From contig SGPM01000250.1 of the NCBI GenBank assembly GCA_004802725.1, positions 1-41,374 on the forward strand: DNA of 41,374 bases, given 5' to 3'. The number at the start of each line of letters is the position of its first letter. Positions within the stretch are counted from its first letter, which is position 1. The notes below the pieces were generated by a model. It searched no databases. It was not told the DNA's origin and was given only the letters and a program-made list of their open reading frames with translations. The translations under genes were made by a program, and so were the position numbers. Below are positions 18,513-28,375 of the stretch, piece by piece. This stretch comes from Antrodiella citrinella (lineage: Eukaryota; Basidiomycota; Agaricomycetes; Polyporales; Steccherinaceae).

Positions 18513-20549
18513 ACGGAAGATCGATCGCGCCTCTATGTTCTGATTCTCGAGGTACGATATCTCTTCGTAGTCGCATGGTCGCTCCTCACTCACACTCTGC
18601 CTTTGTTCAGTTTCCTCACGCCGCTCAGTGCTCCCTTCATATGTTTACGACTTTCTTTCATTGTCTTCTGATCGCAACTGCTTCCTTCACGTCTTCCTTC
18701 TGCATTTTCACACCATATCCCCCATCGCATTATGAACCATGTATCGAATATCGAATCGGTAAGTATCAGTATGTCAAGACCACGTAGTGCTCTATCCAGT
18801 CATGTTTTCCATATGTTTCCATTTCTGTTCCCAGTCTCGTTCAAGCTCGTGTCACGGTCTCTGCAATAGCAGCGGCCTCGTATTGGCCTATCGATCCTGT
18901 CTCAAAATATATTGTATTGCTCAATAGTGACCCAAATCAACACTAAGCTATTATAAAAAGCTCATGACTCCACAAGATGCTCGATTTGAGAGAACAGGGT
19001 TGTCAGAGGACTTCTTGGTAGCCTGTACGAAACAAGTACGAAACGCCTGGCCGAATGGTGCTAGCCTCGTGTTTTATGTAAGCGCCTGCGCGTACACGTC
19101 AGCGTTGCGCGCGAGTGTTTATGTCTTTGGACACAGAAAGTTTCAGAAAAGACAAGGACGCAGGTGATTCCTCTCAACCTCTTCAGATCGCGTTAACGTG
19201 TTCATTTCTATTCACTAGATGGTGGAAGCCTGAACTACGACTCGCATCGTAGGAGTCTACCAGGCTGACGACGAACCTGGCACCACGGACCAAGATCCAA
19301 TTTGTGCTCTCAGGGAACATTGGAGAGGTTTTTCAGGAGGAAGGAGGTTGACTCTGTTGAAGAGTCGGCTCATCATAAGCTCGGCTGAAGACATCGAAGC
19401 ATCATAATACCATCGACGATTGTCAAGCTAAGCAGAACCATTGGTCCATTACAACCCGTAAGCATGAGACGAATGTATATGACCAAGATTACTCACACAT
19501 TTCGTCGCGTAGTCCTGCTTTCGTGCGTGAAATCTCACTATCTTGTACTGAACATGAACCCAACGTCGCAATGTTGTGTGGGTGACGGGTCAAGTCGAAG
19601 GTATCGTCAAGGGTGTCTGATATCTGGAAGGTAGCCAAACACGAAGGAGGTGAGTGGCAGTTTTTCCGACTCAGATGCATGAAAAGCAGAACTCATTACT
19701 ATCCAAGTGCTCCTCGCTGCTCCGGTGACACCAAGTAGCTTTGGGCTATGTACGTTGTACCTTCCGACACTCGGTCCCATTGTCGTCGCAACGACCAGTC
19801 ACTAGACATTCACAACAGTTCTGCAGATGCAGTGTTAATGCTATGCGCGGATGGTAGTTTGAAGACAGGAACAACAGTTCGTACGAGTTGCGTCAAGGCT
19901 GCATTTGATATAATCCGGTGAGTTTTCTTTGATCTCGATGAACAAGAAAAACGACGAGACTTATCTTTACCATTGCGAATTTGATCTGACAAGTACCAAT
20001 GTACGACAAGGCCATGGTATTTGATCGTTCAAGTAGATGTTGCTGGCTGTGAACCAAAGCTCGGTCCTTTGGTCTGAGCTTGGATCAATAGTCCGGGCGA
20101 CCTCCCTTGGGATGGGCTTTACAATTTGTAATGAAAGCAGTTGCAATTGTAAAGATCATCCTTTTTACCTCTTTACTGTTATGTGAGACAACAAAGCAAA
20201 CTGCTACACGGCGCAGATCACTTTCAAGTTGCCTTTTCGACGCGCTTAGGCCGTGGCTGCTACGCGGAAGCTTGGTCCCTCCGGTTGGTGACATAGGATA
20301 TGGATAACAAGACACAAAAACCACAGTCCTAGCCCAGTCAATGGCACGTGGTAGGTCACTCCCCCGTTACGCGGTTGGGCACGGGGAGGTTGAACTTTTA
20401 GGCGCCAGTGGCCACCAGATACGAAACTGGCCAGTGCGCGGCTCTTTTCTCTTCACCTCTGAACACCATCCTGTTGTTCTTCGCTGAAATTCCCTTGCAT
20501 CACACATAGTTTTGCGCCCTTTTATTCCCACTACATCATCATCACCATC
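18513..20549. other. spacer between acidic paralogues, no supported gene
   Basis: About 2 kb. The first 320 bases are the 3' region of protein A, including an intron at 18759-18834. The remainder has only short frames, for example near 19489-19680 and 19810-19992 on the minus strand, with no recognisable family. The last 150 bases are the probable promoter and 5' UTR of protein B. Confidence 0.5.
18759..18834 (+). other. likely 3'-UTR intron of acidic protein A
   Basis: gtaagtatcagtatgtcaag opens a 76-nt segment closing in ctgttcccag, about 246 nt after the stop codon. A segment of identical length with the same opening lies after the paralogue's stop (21941-22016), which supports a conserved spliced intron. 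Confidence 0.55.
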
Positions 20550-21737
20550 ATGTCTACGACTGGCCAGCAATCTTTGGGCTCCTCCGAGTCCACAGATTCT
20601 AGTGGTGCAAAAGTTGAAGGTATTTATCCTGTCAGACTGGCTGTCGATTCAAAATTAGCTAATGTAGATACGACTACTGAAGCACTGCAAGCACCAGCAC
20701 TCTGCAATGTTGCAATCCATTCTCAAAGACACAAGGCTGAACACGCCGCCGACAATATCGACATCAACAAATTAGGTACCGGTGATGCGACCAATGTCCA
20801 TGCGATCTGTGTGCGCGATGAAGATAGAGACAATAAAGAGGGCTGTAGTGCAGTGGCTGGGAGAATCAAAAGCGCCTCTGGTGTTGTTACTTATGACTCT
20901 AGCGGACCTGAGACCACCTCTGCAGGTTCGGAGGCTCTCTCCGTCAACGATGATGCTCGTCCTTTCCCGCAAATCCCGTTACTCGCATCGCACCTCTACA
21001 TGCCCCACCCTCATGTGAATAACACGAACCACACGGTCGATTCTCTCCCCCCTGTCGTCATATACACGCAGCCTGCTATCCGAGCAGTGAATGCTGCAGA
21101 CTCATTCATATCCCGCTTCGTCCCGGTTCCGCCGTCCGACATCGCACGCTGGCAGCTTGCCAATGAGATGCGTCTGTACCCTGCGACCTTCGGAAATGTC
21201 ACTTTTAACCACGAACACCCCGAAGACGACGAGGGCGAGGACGTAGACTCCGGTTCTGATTGTTCTGGTGCAGACTTGGCCACATCTACGCCATCTTCTT
21301 CCGACGAGTCCGACTCCGAACAATCCCAGGAAATCGATTTCGTCAGTTTGGCGTTCGTCATTGCCCAAGCAGCGGCATCTCTTGGCAGGAAAGTAGAGGA
21401 TGGGGCACCTAAAAGTACCCCAAGCGAGGTCGGGTTCCTTCGCACGCGTACGGATCTTCCTCCTCCGCCTGCCAACGTCTATGCGTCTCCTGTTCTTCCG
21501 CCAGCAGGAAATCTAGACTCAGCAGCTGCAGCCGCCGATGCATTACTATTGCTCAGTCTGCGTCCTGTTGTTATGGTCGATGCCACATTCGAGGATTACT
21601 GCCTCCGTACGGGTGCCATGCTTTCGACAACCGCAGTTGTCACAGCCGATGAAGAGGACGATTCCGGTTCCGATTCGGAAGAAGGTGAGGAGTGTGGCTA
21701 TCTCGCCGATGCAGAAAGCGACGAGGATGAATTGTGA
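20550..21737 (+). CDS. acidic Ser/Asp-rich protein B
   Basis: An intron-free frame of 395 codons, with ATG at 20550 in catcATGTCTACG. It shares with protein A the order Ser/Thr-rich N-terminus, proline-rich middle (IPLLASHLYMPHPH, VPVPPSDIARWQ), acidic block (EDDEGEDVDSGSDCS), a leucine tetrad (AAAADALLLLSLRPVVM) and an acidic end (EEDDSGSDSEEGEECGYLAD). Protein A ends similarly with DGEEDGYAPDVEDWEDEV. The overall identity is low but the architecture and 3' flank agree, so this is an old tandem duplication with fast sequence change, typical of disordered proteins. Function is not recognised. Confidence 0.65.
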   Translation: MSTTGQQSLGSSESTDSSGAKVEGIYPVRLAVDSKLANVDTTTEALQAPALCNVAIHSQRHKAEHAADNIDINKLGTGDATNVHAICVRDEDRDNKEGCSAVAGRIKSASGVVTYDSSGPETTSAGSEALSVNDDARPFPQIPLLASHLYMPHPHVNNTNHTVDSLPPVVIYTQPAIRAVNAADSFISRFVPVPPSDIARWQLANEMRLYPATFGNVTFNHEHPEDDEGEDVDSGSDCSGADLATSTPSSSDESDSEQSQEIDFVSLAFVIAQAAASLGRKVEDGAPKSTPSEVGFLRTRTDLPPPPANVYASPVLPPAGNLDSAAAAADALLLLSLRPVVMVDATFEDYCLRTGAMLSTTAVVTADEEDDSGSDSEEGEECGYLADAESDEDEL

Positions 21738-22204
21738 TTTTTTGGGTGAGTCGTATTGCTGTAATTCTTAACGCGCTCCACTCAACATGCGTTGTGACTA
21801 TGCTCTAGCTCTTCCACACGATCCTATGTCTTTTCATTGCAGATCCGTCTCTCCCGTTCCGTTCATGCCTTCTGTTTTATTCCATCATATCATCCTCATA
21901 TATCCCCCACACACATCATGATTATGTATCAATACCAAGCGTAAGTATCAGTATGTTAAGACCGTGCTCTATCTCTAGACTCTGTCATGTTCTTATGTTT
22001 TTCTCTCTGTTCTCAGTGACATTAGGGCAGTGCTTTTGTCGTGGCGACGCGGAATTTCGAATCGAACGAATATAATTGATGTCTACTTCACAATTTTCGT
22101 GCTATAGTTGACATGTCCACCTAACTACCACCTCGACCTTGCGAGCTCGTGTTTGGTCGTGTGTGGCAAGAGCTCAAGACGCTTGCACGATGACGTCATC
22201 ACCA
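21738..22204. other. 3' region of acidic protein B and upstream DNA of HSP20
   Basis: About 470 bases without a gene. Directly after the stop is a possible intron, gggtgagtcg...gctctag (about 21746-21809), and then the 76-nt intron described separately. I see nothing else. Confidence 0.5.
21941..22016 (+). other. likely 3'-UTR intron of acidic protein B
   Basis: gtaagtatcagtatgttaag opens a 76-nt segment that ends ctgttctcag, about 203 nt after the stop codon. It is the counterpart of 18759-18834 with identical length and nearly identical first 22 bases. Confidence 0.55.
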
Positions 22205-22240
22205 TTTTAGGCACTCAACGCCCGGCCCGGGCCTAATTTC
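22205..22240 (+). repeat. dispersed GC-rich motif, copy 2 (upstream of HSP20-1)
   Basis: It reads ttttaggcactcaacgcccg then gcccgggcctaatttc. The ends TTAGGC...GCCTAA form an inverted repeat. It lies about 226 bp upstream of the HSP20 ATG, the same distance as copy 4 from the second HSP20 gene. Confidence 0.75.
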
Positions 22241-22328
22241 CAGCAAGTTCTTTCAACTTCGACGACGGTTTGAGACGACACCAGTGTGCTCGAGATTTTC
22301 GGCGGACAATCCGCTATGAACTCAACGA

Positions 22329-22361
22329 TTTCTGGAGAGTTCGATGACAAAAGCTATAAAG
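22329..22361 (+). promoter_or_regulatory. heat-shock-element-like site and TATA box of HSP20-1
   Basis: TTTCTGGAGAGTTCGATGAC (22329-22348) carries alternating TTC/GA(G) units with 2-nt spacing, an imperfect HSF site. A TATAAAG follows at 22355. The same block, TTTCCGGAGAGTTCGACGAC, lies at the matching place before the second HSP20 gene, so it is conserved between the promoters. Confidence 0.6.
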
Positions 22362-22435
22362 ATGACCAAAGCTCGCGGTCCAGCTAGTCAAACCACTATA
22401 CACCGCTTCAACACTCGTAACTGCTCATCTTCGAC

Positions 22436-23017
22436 ATGTCTGTCTCTCGCTTCGTCTACGACCCCTTCTACGACTTCGACCGCCTCTTTGACGAGGCTTT
22501 CTCGGCTCGTGCTGGTTCAGGTAACAATACCAACAATCAGGTCGAGCGGAACGTCAACGCAGCTCCTCGGTCCATGAGACCAAGGTACGTCTTTCTCTCG
22601 CCATTCCTTGCGATGGCCCTCACTCACTAGTAACTCCCCAGGATGGATGTGCACGAAGACACCCAGTCAAACACGGTGACGGCCACCTTCGAGCTACCCG
22701 GCTTGAAGAAAGAGGACGTCAACATTGACGTGCACAACAACATGCTCACCGTCTCTGGAGAGGTCAAAGTCTCTTCCGAGCACGACGAGAACGGCTACGC
22801 CGTTCGTGAACGTCGCTTTGGCAAATTCTCGCGATCTATTCCTTTACCTCAGGGTGTCAAGGTACGTTTCCTTATTTCCTACGCGTATAACAAAAATAAA
22901 CTAAATGATGCCTTTTAGAACGAGGACATCAAAGCCTCTCTTGAAAATGGAGTGCTCTCTGTAGCATTCCCGAAGTCCACTCCTGAGCAGGCTCCCAAGA
23001 AGATTGCTATCAACTGA
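22436..23017 (+). CDS. small heat shock protein (HSP20 / alpha-crystallin family), copy 1
   Basis: Exons 22436-22584, 22642-22861 and 22919-23017 give 155 residues with consistent phases; introns are gtacgt...ccccag and gtacgt...ttttag. The N-terminus, MSVSRFVYDPFYDFDRLFDE, is typical of fungal HSP16-20. The alpha-crystallin domain runs from DVHEDTQSNTVTATFELPGL through FGKFSRSIPLPQGVK to the GVLSVAFPK motif, and the tail KKIAIN carries the I-x-I motif used in oligomer assembly. It acts as an ATP-independent cytosolic chaperone. The promoter has a heat-shock-like element and TATA box, implying stress induction. A near-identical gene lies inverted at 40092-40684. This copy has the longer linker, SARAGSGNN. 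Confidence 0.95.
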
Positions 23018-23204
23018 GAACAGCCTCGCTCCATTGGACTGCCTGTAGTGAGGAGAGTCATGTATCCATAGTTTCTTGAAATCTGTCCTTTGCTTCTGCG
23101 GAAATATATCTGTGCATCATCACTACTTCTGTCTTGCGACGTCTAAGGGATAAGTTCGGTCAACGGAATGTCTCTAAGCAATTTTATGGGTGTGAAAGCC
23201 ACAC

Positions 23205-23852
23205 AAATTAGATTTTGATTCCAAATTTCTACATACTATAAAGTGTATAAGATACAGATCGATGTATGATGCGGATGCGAGCTAAGTATGGGGTTGCAGA
23301 TGCATGGTAAAAATTGCGATATGAAAGCCGTCAGCGAAAACACAGACAAGGTGGGTACATAACATAGCAGGACGATGATGCAATAACTAGCATCTATGAG
23401 AAGAAACGTTGAGCCTTCTTAATCTTGCTGACGTCGAAGTCGCCCTTCTTGGGTACCGGAGGGATAAGATCAGCCACGCTGAAGTAGGTGATACAGGGCT
23501 CTGTTGAAGTCGCTCAGCGAACCTTTTTGGCTGGCTTCCTAGGCTTCTTCGCTGCTGCTTCATCCTCGACGTCATCTTCGGCCTCTTCCTCAACCTCTTC
23601 TTCTGTTAACACCTCAGCTTCGCTCTTGGCAGCTTCGGCAAAGGACTTCTGCACATTGAGATCCTGAGCCTCGCGCATCTTGTCCCAGAGGTCCGACCTC
23701 GGCATTTTTGATAGACCCTGACGATGGACAAGTGATTCTCGAAGTCTTTGTAATGGCCTCGAACTGTGTAGAGAGCATGTCAATAAAGCTTCACATCGTG
23801 ACCTGGCCGTGGTGTGTAACGTACCTCGTCTGCCAGGTTTCGCAGGACGTCA
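23205..23852 (-). pseudogene. truncated, broken copy of the RPO41 3' end
   Basis: The segment repeats 28180-28862, covering the last exon, last intron and 3' flank of the mitochondrial RNA polymerase gene. Shared phrases include [20 protein letters not shown] and the acidic EEEAEDDVE block. The copy of the stop codon is at 23394-23396. Frame changes follow KKPRKPAKKVR, and the sequence around the last intron acceptor is altered and shortened. The homology ends at 23852, where the DUF6535 gene begins to be readable in the opposite sense of the join. Only about 46 codons before the last exon are hinted at. It cannot encode a polymerase. Confidence 0.85.
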
Positions 23853-26800
23853 ATCTAACGTCCGTAGATATTGTTTCACAATATCCCTCGCCGTCTCCAA
23901 TGATCTCTGCATCTCATACAATCCCTCCTCTCGATCGGCCTCAGAACCAGATATGCGCAGCATATCCTGAATAGGCTCATGTACACATTCTGGCTCGTGG
24001 TATTCCGAGTCTAAGGACTCCGCCCATCCCGTCGGCAGACTATTCAGGATGTGCGAGGTATGCTTTATCAGAGTAGTTCGATTCTTGATCATGCGCCCCG
24101 TCGATTGCCTCTCCCAAGCGACCCATCCGTTCCAAGCGGCAGCAATCGCGACCACAGTGACGTAGCCTCGAGACATTGTTGCAGGAAGAGCGTCCAGCCA
24201 TACTTTCGTCGGCTGGCGTAACATCTTGCATCGCAGTAATGAGTCGATAGAGAAGAGAGGTATGATTTCCCGCAACGAGAGGTTCTGGACGTTGCTGGAA
24301 AGTATCCAGTGATAAACGAGGTGAATCCATGCGTGAAGATGGGGATTGCTAGCTGGATCAACCGACCAGTCCTCACTAGTGTCCTGTACATCGTCCAGCA
24401 TTCCCCCACCGTCAATGCGAAGAAGCATGCGTATGATCCCCACCGTCGTTCTGTCCCGGGCAATGTCAGGCTCATCTTTGAAGGAAAGGTTTTCGGATGC
24501 CAAGAGACTTGGAAAGAATTGCTCTTGGCCCGGAAGGTAGGTGAAGAATTCGAGGGTGTGACTACGCAGCAGGGTATAACGTGGATGCTCTGATGGGCTA
24601 GATCTTGGCAGAGAGAGGAGTAGAGAGTGAAGGATGCATAATGTAGCACATTGAAGTCGGTAGAGTTCATGTTGAAATGGCCTATACCCCTGGAATAACT
24701 CCTTGTTATGATTCGATGTCATCACGGCTGTCATCGCCCACCTAACAGCGTTAATGAGTGTTAAACCCCCGTCTGCAGTGCGAGTCCAATCGTCTGCGAA
24801 ATGATGACTTGAAGACATAAGTAGAAACACATTGGCTGTAGTGTTCCACAGTGCCACGGCTCGTTTGCTCGGATCCTTCATGGTGCTCGAACCGACTGTG
24901 ACTCCTAAGGCTTCAAGATATGTCGGTAGCCAGAGGAACGCCGAGTTGGTTGATGGCGAGAGGTGAGAGGAATGTGTAGGGAGTAGGTTATTAATGCCAA
25001 TGAGTCCGGGGCTCAGAACAATGACGTTCAGTTCCAGAATTCGGGGGAAAGTTGAATGATTCCACCACTTGTCGTCCTGCGTGTGCAAAAGGTCGTCTCC
25101 TATCCAGTGTTTAGCTAGATCAGAGACTGCACTCCATTCCAGACTGTCTCTTTCGCGCCTCAGCGAATCCGGGTCTACCGCACCCATGAGAATGACGAGA
25201 ACGCCGTCCAATCTGTCAAGCAATTGCATTGGCATGTCCAAGTACCCCCAAAAGTAACGAGACCCTCCGTCGCTCTCTGCACGTGAGAACAAGTACCGAG
25301 CTGCCTTCACCGAGCTAATGCAATAGGGTTCAGTGTCCAAGTTCTGATGCGTGGACGAGAGAATAGTACCGACCTCTGTACACCTGACGTGATGACCGGA
25401 CGATGACCCAACATCATCGCCATTGCCACCAATAGCAGCCGATGATGGTCACTGCGATCTCGTTCGGAGATGTGCCCACAATACGCGACTGTGTACGAAA
25501 TCTGTTCCAGCTCCCAACTTGAAGAATCCCATGTTACATACTTGCTGGCACAGAGATGACCGAGGTAGAGAAGAGTTGCGGTGTATACGTTTGGTGTCAA
25601 TGTAGCTGGTACATCATAATTGGCAATAAAGAATGCTCCGAGAGGGCGTGAGGTGGAGAAGTCAGGACCGCGGCGCCGGTAGAAGGTTTCCAAAGCGATA
25701 CACAGGAGACGAAGAAGGTTGGTACCCTCACCATCATCGGTGGAGCTGACGACGAAAAGCCACAGTCTCGCACTGATGCGCTTCACTTTAGAAACACGGT
25801 GAGCCTGTTTAGCCCACACATTGATGTCATGGTAGGGATCTCGGAAGGCCAGCAGCTCAACATGCAGCACAAGGTACGCACGCCCAAACGATATGAATGT
25901 AGCCCCGTGTATACCATCACCATGATCGATACACTCCAGCATCCAGTCAAGGAGGACATCCAAGTGGCGTAGGGAGATCCGATCCGACATCATGCCACTG
26001 GGCCAACGTAAATCTGGCACGAGCTGCAGCGTCTCTGAACGCGTAGTCGGGTCGGTAGAGGTCTCCAACAGCCATAATGCCGCCGCCGCAGTTACAGCGT
26101 TGTCGTCAGACATTCGATCATCGGAAGCAAGTACGCGACGAAGTGTATTGAGGATGCGGGAGGTGCAGTTTCCAAGGATCGTACGAAGCTTTTTCACGGT
26201 GGGAGAAGGAGGCGTGAGTGACTGACACAGCGGACCTAGAATGTATGAAGAGCAGGTTTGGAGCGATCGTCGTACGGTCCTGAGGACTGCACGAAGCTTT
26301 TCCACAGAGATGCGAGGAGCCGAAGGGTGAAGGTGGTTCTGTGGTGAAGCTTCTTCGTCGGCCACCGTCATACAATGGAAAGAACACATAGACGAGGACA
26401 GTGACATGAAGCCTGCAAAGAGAAGCAAGATGTAGATATTTAAAAAGGCAACAGATGCTGACGTGACGGAGGATACTGATCTACGAAGCCGCCCCCAGTA
26501 CAAAGACATTGATTGGGGTGTGGAGCGAAGCCTGGAGGATAGGGGACTGTAGAAGGGACAATCAGGATATTGCACCGACGACTTGATGAGCCAGAAATAG
26601 GCTAGAGCTCCGGTACTATTCATCGCGATGAGGACAGCGGTGACAACGATGGTCTGGCTCCACATGTATGCGCTCAACCCCAGACCGAACAAGAGGAGCG
26701 ACACCTGAAGCAGGACGGGGATAGCCTCGAGGACACTAAAGAAGTGCCACATCTTCAATGCATCGAACTTCCGTTGCCTTTCCCTGCAGCGGTCCTCAAG

Positions 26801-27562
26801 CGTCCCGTGCTCCCCGATACTGCTGTATTTCCCCAACCACTGCCTGCCCACAACGGAAGCAAGCGCGGCGAAGAGGCTGCACGCGAGACTGGCGTAGAGA
26901 AGAGACTGCACCCAGAGTACGGACGTACTTGGGCCGTTCCACTCGACAGAGGTGGCGATCTCGGCAGGATTTCCAGCAGTGTGATTGAGGGAGAGCAGGA
27001 TAGCCTGGAGGACGATCTGGGTCTTGATGTTGGGATCGGCGCTGAGAGTGGGGAGCGTCATGCTCGCTACGGTGGCCACGACAGCAGAGAACAGACCAGC
27101 CTGTAAATGCAAGAGTAGTGATCCTGATGATGACGACAACGTGGTCGGAGTCTTACAAATATACTGGACGTCTCCATGTCCTCGCGATATCTCTTCACGA
27201 GATCGTCGTCGTATTCATCGGATAGGGACTTATATCTGTTCCAGAGTAGTGCCCAGCTGTCTGCCTTCGGCGGAGCAATCTTGGACCTCTGCAGGACATC
27301 GAGTATCTCCTGTAGGGTCGATAGAGCCTTGGAGAATCTGCACGTTTGGTTTGTGAATGAGCGGAGCAGATTATCAGTGCAAGCGTTACACTCACTCCGA
27401 TTCGACAACGTCCGAGTCCTGTGTACCACCTCGAGTCTGATTTGCTTCTGCAACAGCATCACTACCGTCACCAGCAGCGGAAGTCACACCGATATTTGCC
27501 TGAGTACTGGGACCAGGGTCAAGAGGGTGTACTATGGGTGTACAGTGAGACGAGTCGGACAT
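23850..27562 (-). CDS. DUF6535 domain membrane protein, apparently intact
   Basis: Exons 27396-27562, 27157-27337, 25374-27100 and 23850-25314 give 1179 residues with matching phases. The ATG at 27562 (MSDSSHC) has a good context. The DUF6535 part starts at SWALLWNRYKSLSDEYDDDL, followed by membrane spans AGLFSAVVATVASM, LLYASLACSLFAALASVV, ALKMWHFFSVLEAIPVLLQVSLLLFG, VTAVLIAMNSTGALAYFWLI and SVAFLNIYILLLFAGFM. The remaining 850 residues look soluble and helical, without a domain I know. Function is unknown; such proteins are widespread and multicopy in basidiomycetes. The last codons and the TGA overlap the joint with the RPO41 fragment, so the original C-terminus may have been replaced. The decayed plus-strand paralogue is at 5545-9240. 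Confidence 0.8.
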
Positions 27563-28064
27563 CGTCGTATGCAGAGAGGTGGGAAGGTAGGTACTAGGCA
27601 AGAGGTTATGAGCTGCTGGAAGGCCACCTCGTGCATATTTCTCCGACAGGCTATGCGCCGCTGCGCTGGTCTGATCTCCGCGTGAACCGGTGAGAGACAA
27701 GTATATGCCAGTGAGCGTCCCGGTTGACGTGTGTGGTGTGGAATGGGAAGACTCAATCTAACGGGATATCTAGAGGATAAAAGCAGTTCGCAGTCGGGCT
27801 TGTTAGTCCATGAAGATCGTTAAAATCCGAATTCGTTTGGTGGCATCCGGAACAGTATGTTCAACTTGATGCAACTGGGCTGTGAAAACTGAGCACAGAC
27901 GCACCGTAGTTGAACTGTTCACCTGGCTCGTCGCCGCGTTGAAGTTTCCGCATGCCACCTGGGAGATCCTTGCTCGAGCTTGCGATACCGGGAGGTGGAA
28001 GGTAAAAGAAAGTGCAACTGGCTAACTCGAAACCAGAAGCATGTCCCCGTCATCCATTCATGAT
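27563..28064. other. promoter region of the DUF6535 gene
   Basis: About 500 bases upstream of the ATG at 27562. The frame continues open for 46 codons without another ATG. No other gene or RNA is seen. Confidence 0.5.
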
Positions 28065-28096
28065 TTTACAGGCACTCAACGCCGCGCCTAATTTCT
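28065..28096 (+). repeat. dispersed ~32-bp GC-rich motif, copy 3
   Basis: It reads tttacaggcactcaacg then ccgcgcctaatttct, the exact reverse complement of copy 1 at 5487-5518. It lies upstream of the intact DUF6535 gene and heads a stretch resembling the HSP20-2 promoter. Confidence 0.8.
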
Positions 28097-28170
28097 AGGA
28101 CGCTGTTCTGTTGTGGGGAGTTCCCGAGTCCAAGCACGACCGGACCGTTCTCATAGTGAAGAGTTTCAAT
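28065..28170 (+). promoter_or_regulatory. relic of an HSP20 promoter without its gene
   Basis: The order ggcactcaacgccgcgccta, gtccaagcacgac, ccgttctc and gtgaagagtttc matches the upstream region of HSP20-2 (plus strand about 40845-40919, reverse complement). It ends before the heat-shock element and the ORF. RPO41 3' flank begins about 10 bases later. No HSP20 coding sequence is present here. Confidence 0.6.
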
Positions 28171-28375
28171 TTTAGGTGTAGACCACACGACCTCTATTTT
28201 GAATCCAGAATTCTACGTACTATAAAGTGTATAAGATACAAACCGATGTATGATGTGAATGCGAGCTATGTGGAGATAGGGTTGCAGATGCATGGTAAAA
28301 ATTGCGATATGAAAGCCGTCAGCGAAAACACAGACAAGCGGGTAACATAGCAGGAGTATGATGCATGACTAGCAT

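Noticed and set aside
19489..19992. Small minus-strand frames in the spacer between the acidic paralogues
   Set aside because: Short, no motif, no supporting splice pattern and no counterpart near the paralogue.
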